From: Hydractinia symbiolongicarpus
Taxonomy: Eukaryota; Cnidaria; Hydrozoa; Anthoathecata; Hydractiniidae
Reading direction: 5' to 3'
NCBI RefSeq assembly: GCF_029227915.1
Contig: NC_079878.1
Coordinates: 16,614,001-16,678,000, forward strand
DNA: 64,000 nucleotides
Shown piece by piece: positions 27,629 through 38,626 of this stretch; within the stretch, counting starts at the first letter, position 1, and each line of letters opens with the position of its first letter. Made by a program: the position numbers and the translations under genes. Under the pieces are notes generated by a model. It did not search any database. It saw only the letters and a list, made by a program, of their open reading frames with translations, and was not told the DNA's origin.

Positions 27629-30057
27629 ACCCCAGTCACACCACTAGTTGTTAAAAAGAAAAAAAAATGGCGATTATCATTGCCAGAAGGTGATGCCTGT
27701 TGATTTAACTATGATTAACCCTAAACGAAAGACCTCTGGGAAATGTATGATGCTACGACTCAAGGCAATGCATAAAATGGTTACAAGGTATTTTTAGTTC
27801 GTGTAATTCTTTAAAATATTGAAAGTGTTAAACTCTTTAAGGTTTAAGGTTTATACGTTAGAATGGCTGGCATATGGTATTTTCTTGAAACAAATTGTTT
27901 TAATATGTTTTAGATGTGTCTCACCAAGTTGTACCATGAGAATTACGCCACAAGACTTTCTCATCATCAAGTCTACTATTTTTCAAGAAATTAAAACTTT
28001 ATATGTTAATACAACAACATTAGCAATAATATGAGAAAGTACTGAACTTTGAAGAGGACTGAGTAATATGGGGGAACAAAATCATTGAATATGAAAACTT
28101 TAAAATTCAATTTTTGATTATTATTGTAACTGTAAATCATAGCTAACATAACTTACATAAACTTCATTTCTCTATAAGAACAATTTAAAAAAAAAAATAA
28201 TAAACCTGAAAATTGATGAACAATAAAAAAACAAGGCAAGGCTCAAAAAATCTATTGATTTTATCTTTTTCTCTGAAAAACAACTAGGAAAATACCTTTT
28301 AAGGTGGCAGTAAATTTTTTTTACATAAAAAGTTACGGAAGGTTAATTTCTGACTACATAGTCATATTTTTTCTTTTATAACACACTTGTCACAATTTTA
28401 TAGCTATAATACATTATCTTTCACCAAAAATATTCTTGCTGACTATAGTTTTAAGGGGGATTTTCACGAAGCGAATTGAACAGCGAATTCGACGACGAAT
28501 TGTTTCTGAGCATGCGCAGTTTTGTTTGTTTTGATTTTGCATCGAACTGCGCATGCTCAGATCCGCTCAATTCGCTTCGTGAAAATCCCCCTTTAGTCTA
28601 CGTGCTTGCGAAATTGTACAGAAGGAAATGACGTAATTCTTAAAGGAAAACAAAAATAACATCAAAGAACGCGCATTATAAGACGATATTTATTATGCTA
28701 CATTGCACGAGCTTTAACATTTGATAGCAAACTATAAAATAAAGTATTGGTAATTGGATAATAAAATAATTTGTTGCACTGTTAGGATTCTTATTGGCTT
28801 GAAACTCATTTTAGCCTTGTTCTCAGAAAAAATCTGTCAAAATGAGGATTTAGGCTTTAGTCTGGATAAGTTTCGGGCATCCAGCCTAGTTGTGCTGTCT
28901 CTATCTCTCTATCTTTCTATCTCTCTATCTCCTCAGGCTATATGAAAGATTCCGCCTTCGCTTGCGGAAATCAATAAATTATACGACACACAAATTCAAG
29001 CTACGACTCTTTAATACATGGCAAAATACACATAATGAAAATTGGTTTGTTTGTTTGCTCGTTTGTTTATTTCGCTAAAAAGAAGAAAGAAAAATTCCCT
29101 GCATAAAGTCTTTAAATTCTGGATAGCTTTGAGGAACTCTATAACAGAAAGAAATATTACGTATTGTAACATAACACCAAGGTAAAACATAACGTCCTTT
29201 CAAGTCATCCTAAAATTGTTGTTTTTAAAATTATTTGTTTACTTCACTTCATTTTTGTTTAAAAAAATTCAGCAACAACAGCTTCTTTCTTCATCTTAAC
29301 TAAGGGACATACTTCAATAAAAACAGCTAAAGATAAAGGTCTTGTTCCTTAACTCTATATCAGGAAAGCACAACATCAGCTTTCCGTTTACGCGAGAAAA
29401 TAGTAGAGAATTTTTTTTATTCAGTGAAATGAGCAATAACAATGACTCGAATCCAGTGTGATAAAACTTTCCTGAATACCGCCAGCGCCGTCGCTGCGGC
29501 GAAAGGGTAAACCAACATATCACACTACTGCGTATGTGTGATTAAAAAATTCTGGAAAGTCTTTGTTTCGCGAACATTTCCTCCCGTTAGATTTTCTTCC
29601 AATAAAATATTCGTCCCAACATAACCACTCACAAAAGTTTTCGCCTGCAAAAGTTTCTGCCCCTAACGTAGTCAGTTAGATAAGGGTTTTAAACCAATAC
29701 TTTTCTCGTAGGCAAGATAGAAAAGTGCTTTAAAAAAGAGGCGAACTAAATATTATTGTGTAGCAGCCAGAAAATAAATTTTAAGCGAGAGAATAACAGA
29801 TTTCTAAATCCTAAACTCTGCTGAGATAACTACCAAGTAACTATAAATCTTCCTAGCAACATAGTTACAGTATTTTCATGGCTGATTGGAGTGAAAATAA
29901 GTAAGTATTGCATGTACTTACCAGTAAACCTCAAATAAAGACCTTTCACTCAAGATAACCAAGAATTTTTTACGTACTATAGTAGTAACAGCATTTTATA
30001 ATCTTCGTTTCCCTTTTCCACAACATACGGTGGCAGCCCTTATACGAGTTAATAATT
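27629..30057. other. AT-rich non-coding region with one MITE
   Basis: Apart from the MITE at 28454-28592 and a short (CTAT/CTCT) microsatellite at about 28897-28935, I see no gene or named repeat. Confidence 0.5.
28454..28592. mobile_element. MITE, second copy, TTA target duplication
   Basis: 139 bp, starting AGGGGGATTTTCACGAAGCG and ending with the complement, flanked by TTA at 28451-28453 and 28593-28595. It has an inner inverted repeat (CTGAGCATGCGCAGTT). Shorter than the copy at 5044 by an internal deletion. Confidence 0.88.
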
Positions 30058-30258
30058 ATGCTACAGGATCATATTCAGGCACAATTTAATGAGGGGTATA
30101 CCTGGGAAAATTATGAGGGGTATACATTTATGAGGGGTATTATTTATATAAATAATAAGATACAATTCAGATACGACAAAACGTTTAACCGCCCAACGCT
30201 TGCCGAGGTCACTAATGCATTACGACGCGCAACGGATGCATTAACAAATGGAGGTTAA
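30058..30258 (+). pseudogene. Fragment at the left border of Polinton 2
   Basis: A 66-aa frame. The start (HIQAQFNEGYTWENY) resembles the block before the HNH core in the endonucleases of this window (HIEAQFSQGMTWDNH at 33512-33988), but the rest (YDKTFNRPTLAEVTNALRRA) does not match. Three near-repeats of ATGAGGGGTAT lie inside. I cannot assign a function; it overlaps the next frame by 11 bases. Confidence 0.35.
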
Positions 30259-30738
30259 ATGTTGTAGGATCTGTAAGCAAATATTAGCGCTACACAAGTT
30301 TAAAATAAGAGGCAATAGTCGGACCAAGACCTGCTTGGCATGCCTGGCTAAAGCGAAGGAAAAGCGTGCGACTCCTAAAAATAGGGACATCGAAGACGTT
30401 GAAATAGACCCCATTGCCATTGATGCGGAAATTCGGGGCGTTCAACAGGATAACAAAACTATATCATCCTGTATGATCTACTCACATACAACATTATATC
30501 CAAATATATCGAACTTATCGGGGATAGCCCGGAGAAGGCAAGGCTCGTTGAGAGGTACCGTAACGTATTGCGATGCCTTGGAGGCAAAATAATATACGCC
30601 CCAATACCCATGGAATACAAAGCTCGAGGGACCAAGCTCTGCCATGCCTGTCGAGGGTCCTTGGAAAACAGGCATGAAGGTGTGTTAATATGTACGGGCT
30701 GTACGGCCCTGTACCCCAGGATACATGATCGAAAGTAA
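30248..30738 (+). pseudogene. Zinc-ribbon protein, frameshifted
   Basis: The first frame (30248-30592) has CRICKQI...CLAC, a ribbon like that at the start of the HNH protein at 9495. From about 30465 a second frame stays open to TAA near 30738 without a stop (ILYDLLTYNIISKYIEL, later KLCHACRGSL and LICTGC). The two pieces probably were one protein with two zinc ribbons. The last part recalls the CxxC-rich ends of viral late transcription factors, but that comparison is weak. Confidence 0.45.
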
Positions 30739-30756
30739 TCGAATTATTGAAATAAA

Positions 30757-31349
30757 ATGGATATTGTGGGTGAGCACCACACGGCAATATTTACAGGTTC
30801 TACGGGTTGTGGGAAAACACAGCGCGTCCTGGACCTCCTTGAGCATGAGTACAAGGGACACTTTAACAATATCATCATTCTATGCCCGACATTGCGGTGG
30901 AATAAGACATACCTAGAGAGAGTCTCATTATGGAGGGATAGCTATGTATTCCTGATAGATCCGGGAAATGAGCTGTTTGAATGGATTCAGAAATTGTCGT
31001 CGTTAGTCGCGGCTGAGGAGAGTCTTTTCGTGGTTGATGACATGATATCCGACAAAAACCTCGATAAAAAAAGGCAGCCCCTACTTGAGCTGGCTATTTC
31101 GGGAGGCAGATAAGGCATAGTTTATAGTTATTAACCCAAAGTTACAGTGCTCTTCCAAAGAATCTTAAGAGACAAAAGAAACAGCTCTTTCTCTGGTACC
31201 CACATGAAAAGTCAGATATAAGGCTAATTGACGAAGAGACGAACCTAATAATGGACTGGGACGAGATCAAAGTTGAGCTGAAAAAATCTAAATATGTGTG
31301 CCTCTTTGCAAGATTGGAACATCCCAGGACTTGGAAAATTTTGGATTGA
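30757..31349 (+). pseudogene. ATP: Packaging ATPase of Polinton 2, broken
   Basis: Starts on an AAATAAAATG box. Walker A GSTGCGKT and Walker B SLFVVDDM are intact in the first frame (30757-31113). After GGR a TAA and a scrambled stretch replace the segment that holds TQSY in Polinton 1, and the remaining C-terminal part (LRRQKKQLF-like, HPRTWK) continues in another frame to TGA at 31347-31349. Confidence 0.82.
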
Positions 31350-31389
31350 GCAAGATGAAATCCTCCGGCCAAGTATCGGTATATAGAAA

Positions 31390-32009
31390 ATGTCTTCACT
31401 CGCCTTATTCAACGCAATACCCGCAGGGGCCATTGAGACTTTGTTCGATAAACATGGCCAACCTCTCTTCAAACGTGCAGACCTAGAGAAACTTCTATGT
31501 ATTCAAAATGCTAGGCAGTATGGCCTCAATCGCAATATAACAATATCAAGAGGAGAAATAGAGGGTATAACAACCGTATGTAGCGAATACAGTTGCCCAA
31601 ATACCTCGGAAGGTGTTAAAAAACGAAATGATGTATTTGTCACATTAATGCCCTAGTTTTCTTAAATGATGAAATTGAGGACAGAGATGCCGTACCCCAC
31701 CGTGCCGTACCCCACCTCTAAGATCCGGGAAAGGATAACAGTATGGTAATAATTCAAAAGAATAATGATGATCCCTGGCCATATGTTGCAATCTGTGGAC
31801 AACAGGTGTATGTAGCACAAAAAATACGTAATAAGCTTGTCGATTACACAAAAGGTGAGATTGTAGTACTGGCAGAGAGCCTGAATTCGATCGTCCATTA
31901 CAACTGGCTTCGAGAACGTGGATGTATTGAAGTCAACCCGGAGAGGGTTGGACATTTTAGGCTCGGAGAACACTATACGCATGAACACCTGCTGGAACTC
32001 GCGGAATAG
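31390..32009 (+). pseudogene. BRO/KilA-like protein with exchanged N-terminus, broken
   Basis: N-terminal frame 31390-31656: LFDKHGQPLFKRADLEKLL and KKRNDVFVTL, a different N-terminal domain from the one at 13520. C-terminal frame 31743-32009: VIIQKNNDDPWPYVAICGQQ and VHYNWLRERGCIEVN, closely related to residues 180-271 of the Polinton 1 BRO protein. A stop and frame change separate them at about 31656-31742. Confidence 0.7.
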
Positions 32010-32015
32010 GCATGA

Positions 32016-32076
32016 TTTTCACTACCTGCAGGTAGTGAAAATTGTATGCAAAATTGGGTGGGGTAGCACCCCACCC
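32016..32076. terminator. Two consecutive hairpins between convergent genes
   Basis: 32016-32041 is a 26-bp perfect palindrome (TTTTCACTACCTG and complement). 32056-32076 is a second stem GGGTGGGGT/ACCCCACCC around AGC. They lie between the BRO-like gene (+) and integrase (-), the position equivalent to 15007-15033 in Polinton 1. Confidence 0.7.
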
Positions 32077-32097
32077 CTTGGTTAAGCTCGATCCCTA

Positions 32098-33070
32098 TCA
32101 CCAATCCTTCACATGTTCTGGAGGCACCTGAACATCCTCCGGAATAAGCATCAACTCTTCCGAGACGAAGCTGCGATCGGGACCATCTTTCAAATAGTAT
32201 AGCATGCGACTACCTGCTACTATACGATCCAACCTATACATCTCATTTCGCATCACCGTGCTTTTCCCCGGGTTGCAGGAGGTACAAGTATAAACCATCC
32301 TCAGGTAGAGGCATTTCCTCGGGATATTCCTCGCTTTTTGCGAGTGGCACATCATCCAGTTTAATCGCTTTGTTAGGTTTCATACCAATTATAGAAGTCT
32401 TGGAATTGTTGAGACCTTTCGCAATACTATACAAATGCTTTACCCAGGTGATACTAGTCTCATCGGATGCTAACTCCTGGGCATCCTGTGTCTTAAATAG
32501 CTTTTCCGCAAGGACTCTATTGTAGCTTTCCACGAAGGCCGTAAATGTAAGGTGATTCGTGGTGGCCCGCCTAATTTCAATACCTCTACCAATTTCGTTA
32601 CATCCGATTTAAACTTGGAACCATTGTCACATTGGAAGGTTTTGGGGTAGTGTAAGGGTCCTGCTTTGTAGATATCTTTGATCATCATCTTCGACCTCGC
32701 CGGCTTTCTTTGTTCGTAGGGGCCTTGCTACCTTATATCTCGAGGCCACGTCAATACCCGTCAGGATATATTTGTACGTTTTTCCATATACCCTATTGTT
32801 GGGCATGTACAGTAGATCAAACTGATGCATCTCATTCGGTGTTGTAATGGTAAAGTGTGGATAATCGATCTTTTTAGGACCTCGAATGTGTCTCAACCAT
32901 AAGAGTTGCCTACTAAGCCAATGAATAACTAGCTTTTAGGAGAGACCACTCTCCTTCATAAGGAGAGTGACGGCTTTCCGGCCGGTCCAGAGATGTTCCG
33001 GAGTGTAGTAGATATTCCTTAGCTTTTCAGCCTCTTCCTCTGTAATGATATGTGATGATTTTTCTGACAT
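32098..33070 (-). pseudogene. INT: Integrase of Polinton 2, several frameshifts
   Basis: Collinear with 15109-16101. Start MSEKSSHIITEEEAEKL at 33070 behind a TATATAATAAAG box; QFDLLYMPNNRV carries the first Asp, FQCDNGSKF the second (Glu changed to Lys two residues after Ser), MESYNRVLAEKL the Glu; end PEDVQVPPEHVKDW. The pieces lie in different minus frames, so at least four indels interrupt it. Confidence 0.9.
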
Positions 33071-33104
33071 GTCTTTATTATATATGTCAGAAAAACGCAC
33101 GTTG

Positions 33105-33498
33105 TTACAGATACTTGTAGGCCACAAAGCCCAGTAGGGATAGGGAGCCAAGGATGAACATGAGTTCTCCATCTCGTTGGATTTTTGAAGGGGTGTAGAA
33201 GTCCTTCAACTGCGGGTCTTTTTTATCAGAGGCAATATAGAACTGATACATATCATTGTCCAGCTCCTCAAACTTTTTCCCGCCTTAAGTTGCTTCTCTC
33301 TTTCATTCGCAAACCAGTCGAGTTTTTTCTGTCTATCCCTGGTCCATTGGGCCTGGGCCGTATTGAGCTTTTCAACGGTCTCGTCGTGCCGTTTACGTTC
33401 GGCCTCCCCATGCCCAGCAAGTTTAGAAAACAGGAAGTTAGTCCCGCTGAATGCAAGGGCGTTTATTAACGCCCCCCCCCCTCCTCCGCCATGATCAT
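33105..33498 (-). pseudogene. Polinton membrane protein, frameshifted
   Basis: Homologous to 16126-16491: hydrophobic N-terminus with GGALINALAFSG-type sequence, charged middle, C-terminal FILGSLSLLGF-type helix ending YKYL. A run of ten G/C at 33472-33481 and a missing base near 33285 disturb the frame. It is not fused to a capsid gene here; the HNH gene ends about 14 bases upstream. Confidence 0.6.
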
Positions 33499-33511
33499 AA
33501 GAGTAGCTATT

Positions 33512-33988
33512 TTATTCTAAGACGAAACGGTTGCCCTTCGACATGTTTTCGCTTGCCCACATAGGTTGGGTATTGGTGTAGTGAAGTCTTTTCGCCACCT
33601 CGGCAAGCGAAGGATCATCGCCATTTTCCCGATACCTGAGCGGTACCTTGTGATCAATGTGCCACTCTCCATGGTTATCCCATGTCATGCCCTGAGAAAA
33701 CTGGGCCTCGATGTGAGCTCACAGCGTAGCCATGCCGCACCCGATATACTCCCGGGAACTGAGCTCCTTGTTTCTCCTTAGGGAGTTATGGGTTCGGTTG
33801 CTTACAACATGGGCGAGATTTTCGTGAGGCTTGCAAATGGGGTAACGCCGCCTTTGTTTTTGATGGTCGCAGATGCCTCCACCTCCACATTCACGGCATG
33901 TTGATCTTATCCTTTCATGGTGGCAATACTGACTCCCCTTGCAGTCTTTGCATTGTGATCTCCGCCTTTTATGATAGCAAATCCCACC
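33512..33988 (-). pseudogene. HNH endonuclease with Cys/His repeats, one internal TGA
   Basis: Too interrupted to show as a long ORF, but clear when translated: two or three ICxHxxxRxxCxxC repeats (CHHERIRSTCRECGG), YIGCGMATL, an in-frame TGA, HIEAQFSQGMTWDNHG, WHIDHKVPLRYRENG and HYTNTQPMW...SKGNRF, stop at 33512-33514. It occupies the place of the capsid gene. The N-terminus is cut by the LINE. Same family as 9495-9998 but clearly a different member. Confidence 0.75.
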
Positions 33989-34224
33989 CCCTTTTATTTA
34001 TTTATTCTTTCTTTAAAGTCGATATACAATATACAATAAAACATTAATCAAAAAAAAAAAAAAAAATGTTAGCCTTGGGCTAATTAAAATCGACTGTCCT
34101 AAAATAAAGTTTCTAAAAAAATAGGAGATTTATATTATAATAATAAGAAGCTAATTCGTATATCCTACGTTACAAATATATGTGGCACAGAGACGACAGC
34201 TGCACTGAATAAACGGAATGGTGT

Positions 34225-35709
34225 TTAGCCCGTGATGGAATAAAGACAACGAAGGGGCATTTCGGACAGAGTTTGGAAGCTTCTCCCATAATTAGACGCA
34301 ATATAAGATACGTTTAATAGACCATGCTTTGTGGTGCGAGTTCTGCACCTTTCAAGAGAACTTGATGCACGGAAACTATATGCTGTGTTTTTGAATGCAA
34401 AAACATCATTCATGTAGGATGGATTCTGTTTCATTTTTGTTTTAAAAACCTCCTTTAACAATTTTCGGCAGAACTTTTCATGAATACTGATTCTGCATTC
34501 ATTTTCAATTCTGTCGCATAAAAGTCTATTTGCTCTACTATGAATGCTATTAACTTTATGTAGTAGATCTCTACTTGAAAATCCCCATATAAGAGGGCAG
34601 TAATTAAATATGCTAGAAATAAATGAATTAGCAATAACATTTCGCTTATAATTAGACATATATGGTGATATACGTTTTAGGGCATTGATCTTGGCATTAG
34701 CCTTCTTACATAATGGAAGAACATGTTGCCGGAAAGAAAGCTGATTGTCCAGAATTATACCTAACAAATTTACGTATGGAGACTCTTGTAATATATTATT
34801 TTTCAAATTTAAAGTAACAAAGTCTTTGATTTTTGATTTTCCCAGAATGAGCAGTTTGCACTTCTCAGAATTTAACTGAAGCCCATTATTGGAAAACCAT
34901 GTGCTAACAGTTGAAAAAGCACTTTCTAAACATAATTTTATCTCCTCAAATTGTTTTCCATATGTATAAAGTGTATTGTCATCTGCGTAATTACAAATTT
35001 TAACATCAGTTCTATCATTAAAAATAAACATTAAATCATTTATATAAATATTGAATAAAAGTGGACCCAGAATCGAACCTTGTGGAACACCACTAATAAT
35101 TTCTTTCCACAAGCTGAAATAGCCATCAATTCCGACTCTTTGGAACCGATTGGTGAGATAACTCCTTAAAAGACCTAAAGCACTTTTGGAGAAACCATAT
35201 GCATGTAGTTTCGCTATTAACAGATTATGATCCACACAATCAAATGCTTTACTCAAATCCATCAATAGCGCCCCTACAGCATTTCCTTTATCAAGATCTT
35301 TTCGCCACGATTCTATCATGTGAAGCAAAACATGCTGGCTGCTAAAACCCTTACGAAAACCTGACAAAAGAGGTGATAATTTACTATCAATAAATTCATA
35401 AATCTGATCAAACATAATACGTTCAAAAATTTTTGACGCACTGCTCAGTTTACTAACAGGACGATAATTCAATTTTGATGAACGATCTCCGTTTTTAAAT
35501 AGTGGAGAAATATCAGCCAATTTCATCGCTCCAGGGAAAACTTCATCGACAATAGATTTCTCAAACAGCTTGTTGAGACGTTCTCCGTACACATCGACGT
35601 AATGTTTGAGGAAACACGGTGGAATTGCTCCTTTCGGACCGGATTTGTTTTCTTTTAGGTTACCAATATACTTTTTCATGATGTCAATTTCAATTGATTT
35701 GAAGCTCAT
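34225..35709 (-). pseudogene. Reverse transcriptase part of LINE ORF2
   Basis: 494 aa. RT motifs in order: KLNYRPVSKLSSASKIFE, GFRKGFSSQHVLLHMIE, LMDLSKAFDCVDHNLLI (first Asp), SGVPQGSILGPLLFNIYIND and the catalytic NYADDNTLY. Type resembles the CR1/L2/Jockey-like clades; clade assignment is by eye. It is separated from the endonuclease part by a frameshift at about 35710-35735, so the ORF2 protein is not made intact. Confidence 0.85.
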
Positions 35710-35730
35710 TTTGTTGGTAGTGGTAACATG

Positions 35731-37029
35731 TTAATTTATCCATATTATACTTGGATGCTGTTCGTAATTCTTGATGACGTTTTCAATATCGTTTTTAATA
35801 TCGTTATAGTTTTCGTGCGGAATTCCATAAATATGCAAAGAATTCGTGACATTAACAAAATGACCATTTATTATATTTGCTATATGTTCTTTTTCACGAA
35901 TTATTTGATCATTTTCAACTATTACTTGGACTGTATCTTTTACACATTTGTTGGAAAATATCGGCTTTACAGTTTTCCAGAACCTTTTGTTATCAAAAAT
36001 GTTGTTCATATTTAGTGATGTGTAATAAATTCTTTTCGCGTCTCTACAAACAGTGACACATTTGTTTCTTTGCCTTTTAAAGTTTTCCCAGTTTTTAATA
36101 GAAGGGTGCTTATTGTAGATATTTTTAAATCTCGATCGAATCATTATCTCCTTTCGTACTGCTTTTGTTATAAATGGGGAGTTATTATTTCTAACAACTT
36201 TGTATTTTATAGGGGCGTGTTTGCTGACCAACTGACTGAATTGTTCGTCAAAGTCGTTGTAATTTAAGTCATTGTTTAATGCAATAAGTAACTCCAGGTC
36301 ATGTTTAAAATGTTCGTCATTAAAAAGTCTGTAACAACGATAATTTATAATTTTAGGACCTTTCTTTGCTATTTCCACATTTAAGAAAGTTACAACTACA
36401 TCGTGATAATCAGAAAGGTCGTTTTCCAAAATGCTGGTGTGGTGGAATCGTTTAGAATCAGACACCCATATGTGATCGACACATGATGGATTTTGTAATG
36501 ATTTGTGACACGTTGGTTTTTTAATGAGGTTTTTTAAACGCAACTCTGAATTAAAAAGTAACATATCATCGTCATGTTCAACAGCATTAAAATCACCCAT
36601 TAAAATAATATTATCAGAATTAATTTTCGAAAGAAACTCACGAATGCATCTTGTAAAATATTTAGTATTCAAGGATGGTGGTTTATAAATGCCAGCAACA
36701 ATCCATTTTTGTTTACGTAAATTAATTTCCAAAAATATTGCTTCTATATCTTCTGGTAAGGACGATTTATCGATTTGTCTGCAAACAATGTTATTTCTAA
36801 CATAAAACATAACACCTCCACCATATTGGTTTCTATCGTTTCTGAATGGTGGATAAAAACCATCCATATGAAATTGTGAGTTCAGAAAGCTTCCATCAAG
36901 TTTTGTTTCTGATACTAAGAAAATATCAACTTTATCACACAAGAGATTGTTTAAATGTTCAAATTTATTTCTGATTGAGTTGATGTTTAAGGGTCCAATC
37001 ATAAGTTTGGACATGTTTTTCGTTTTCAA
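35731..37029 (-). pseudogene. AP-type endonuclease part of LINE ORF2
   Basis: 432 aa. LNINSIRNKFEHL, LVSETKLDGSF, IVAGIYKPPS, LMGDFNAVEHD and a SDYHDVVV block are the endonuclease/exonuclease/phosphatase motifs of LINE endonucleases. The frame reaches the linker to the RT and stops at TAA 35731-35733. Confidence 0.85.
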
Positions 37030-37108
37030 ATATTTAATGGATTTGACATCACTAATTTGAGGAGATTCAATTGATAGAAGTGCGTCTCTGTGCTTTACAT
37101 ATCAGTCC

Positions 37109-37240
37109 TTATATTGGGATCTTTGATGGGGGCACTTTAATTTTCCGTTCATTAGACCCCTCCTTCTCCTCTTGTAGGCATGCTAGGGTTACAAGTGGTA
37201 GGGATAGACCAACAGCGGTCAGGAAGATCATGAATAACAT
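37109..37240 (-). CDS. 43-aa single-TM protein of Polinton 2
   Basis: Short but coherent: MLFMIFLTAVGLSLPLVTLA forms a membrane helix, followed by a charged EEKEGSNERK tail. A relative lies in Polinton 3 (60631-60828) behind the same repeat-protein gene, with the same ALM/FIVGIGISLP-type helix and an ESERKIP tail. The shared position and order support a real gene. Function unknown. Confidence 0.6.
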   Translation of the reverse strand: MLFMIFLTAVGLSLPLVTLACLQEEKEGSNERKIKVPPSKIPI

Positions 37241-37284
37241 ACTTTTCAAACTATATTGACGGTTGATACACATTTTATTATAGG

Positions 37285-37556
37285 TTACACATATTCGAGT
37301 ACCTCGGGATCCTTTTCAACAGCTTTGTTACACATTTCCGTTGTCTTGAAACGATCCGATATATATTTGAGCATGCGTGGATTCTTTTCAACGGCCCCAT
37401 TACACATGTCTTGCGCCTTGAACCTATCCAGTACAAGCATTAGCAGCCAGTGATTTTTTTCAACAACTTTGTTACACATGTCTCTTGTCTTGAGTCGGTC
37501 CGGTACATGCCTTATCAGCCATGGCTCCTTTTCAACAGCCTTTCAACAGTCCTACT
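37285..37556 (-). pseudogene. MCNKAVE tandem-repeat protein, 5'-truncated
   Basis: About three repeats of ~31 residues with the pattern (D/E)MCNKAVEK(N/D)PxxLxxVxDxFKT. The frame is open from a stop near 37556 to 37285 and has no proper start: upstream it runs directly into the end of the structural-protein gene, which has lost its C-terminal helix, so a recombination joined the two. Function unknown; the helical repeats suggest a binding scaffold. Confidence 0.6.
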
Positions 37557-38607
37557 TCCAAAGTGATAACGGTAGCCTTGGTATCATCGTGGACATCCGC
37601 AGACCTGATCGGGGGTGGGGTGGGACCCTGCCCCATTTCAGGACTTGGTACTTGATGTTTCAACGACTCGATAGTCTGCCTAGGAGGTGTGGTGAAGGAT
37701 GCCTCATGTTTAACAGTATGACTCAAGGCTTTGGTATTCAAGTCTAGCTCCACCCTCACGCCTACGTCAGAGAGCGCGATCAGAACATTATTGTTACACC
37801 CCACGATTTTAACAATGCGGAGGTCCATGTTAGAGGGGATCATGTACACGTTGGACATCACGACGAAGTTTACCGGAGTTCGTGCATACTGGAGCACATT
37901 TAGAAACTCCCTGATGTCGTGACCTACGTTCTCCTCACGCTTAACTAGGACTCGAATTTCTGCAGGAGGATCTGTCTAGCCGTGAAGTTATCGGCGTTAG
38001 AGCCCAAGATTGAGGGCTTGGCACTCGCTTGGGATCCTAGTAGCAAAATCACGTAAACGCGAATACTCTCGCTAAGCTTCATCAACCCCTCCGATGTCAG
38101 ACCCTGGATAGTGGGGATGATAGACTTGGCTCAATCCCCATCAACCGGCGGCCACCATCTACCATTTGTCAACAAAGACACCAGGGCTTTGAATTTGTAC
38201 AAAGCGTTGGGGTCCGCACCGTACTCACGACATATTTGCGCACACCCCGAGATTACGTCTCATGTGATAGTACACGTGGAATTTGAAAATGGATTGAACA
38301 AGGGGTACGGAGCCACTCATGTGCTTGTCAGAGATCCCCAACACCGTTGTCGCCGTTGTCGCGCAATGACAAGCGAAATTCACCTGGATGTTCCAATAAT
38401 CCAAGGCTCCCAATTTACATTCACAGGATCGGTCAATAGGTTAGTGGGAACTTTGATGGGGTACTTAGTGAACTGTAGGAAGGTCACGAAAATAGGCTGA
38501 GTCGTACTCACGTAGAGGTCTTGATGCTCCAAGTTAGTTACACCGAGAGGCCACTCACCTCTGTTGGACTTGTACTTTGCTCTCGGATTATACGAGTAAA
38601 TGTTCAT
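37557..38607 (-). pseudogene. Putative minor structural protein of Polinton 2, broken
   Basis: Collinear with 19097-20214. Pieces: 38380-38607 (MNIYSYNPRAKYKSNRGEWP), 38225-38413 (DYWNIQVNFACHCATTA) and 37557-37897 (LQYARTPVNFVVMSNVYMIP), with several stops and frame changes between, and the C-terminal end replaced by the repeat-protein gene. Confidence 0.7.
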
Positions 38608-38626
38608 GTTTGTTTAAAGAAACATG
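38605..38626. promoter_or_regulatory. Palindromic divergent start-codon pair, Polinton 2 copy
   Basis: CATGTTTGTTT against AAAGAAACATG: one mismatch from the perfect palindrome of Polinton 1, again holding both start codons. Confidence 0.8.

Larger units (their letters stand above)
33991..37095 (-). mobile_element. LINE (non-LTR retrotransposon) inside Polinton 2
   Basis: Minus strand. The 3' end at about 33991 shows an AATAAATAAATAAAAG tail; the 5' end is near 37095 where Polinton sequence (the 43-aa gene) resumes. It encodes an endonuclease and a reverse transcriptase; no ORF1 is present, so it may be 5'-truncated. No clear target duplication was found. It is related to the LINE at the right edge of the window. 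Confidence 0.85.

Noticed and set aside
34052-34068. A-run as the poly(A) tail of a plus-strand retrocopy
   Set aside because: It lies inside the 3' region of a minus-strand LINE whose own tail is at about 33991; no retrocopied exon precedes it.
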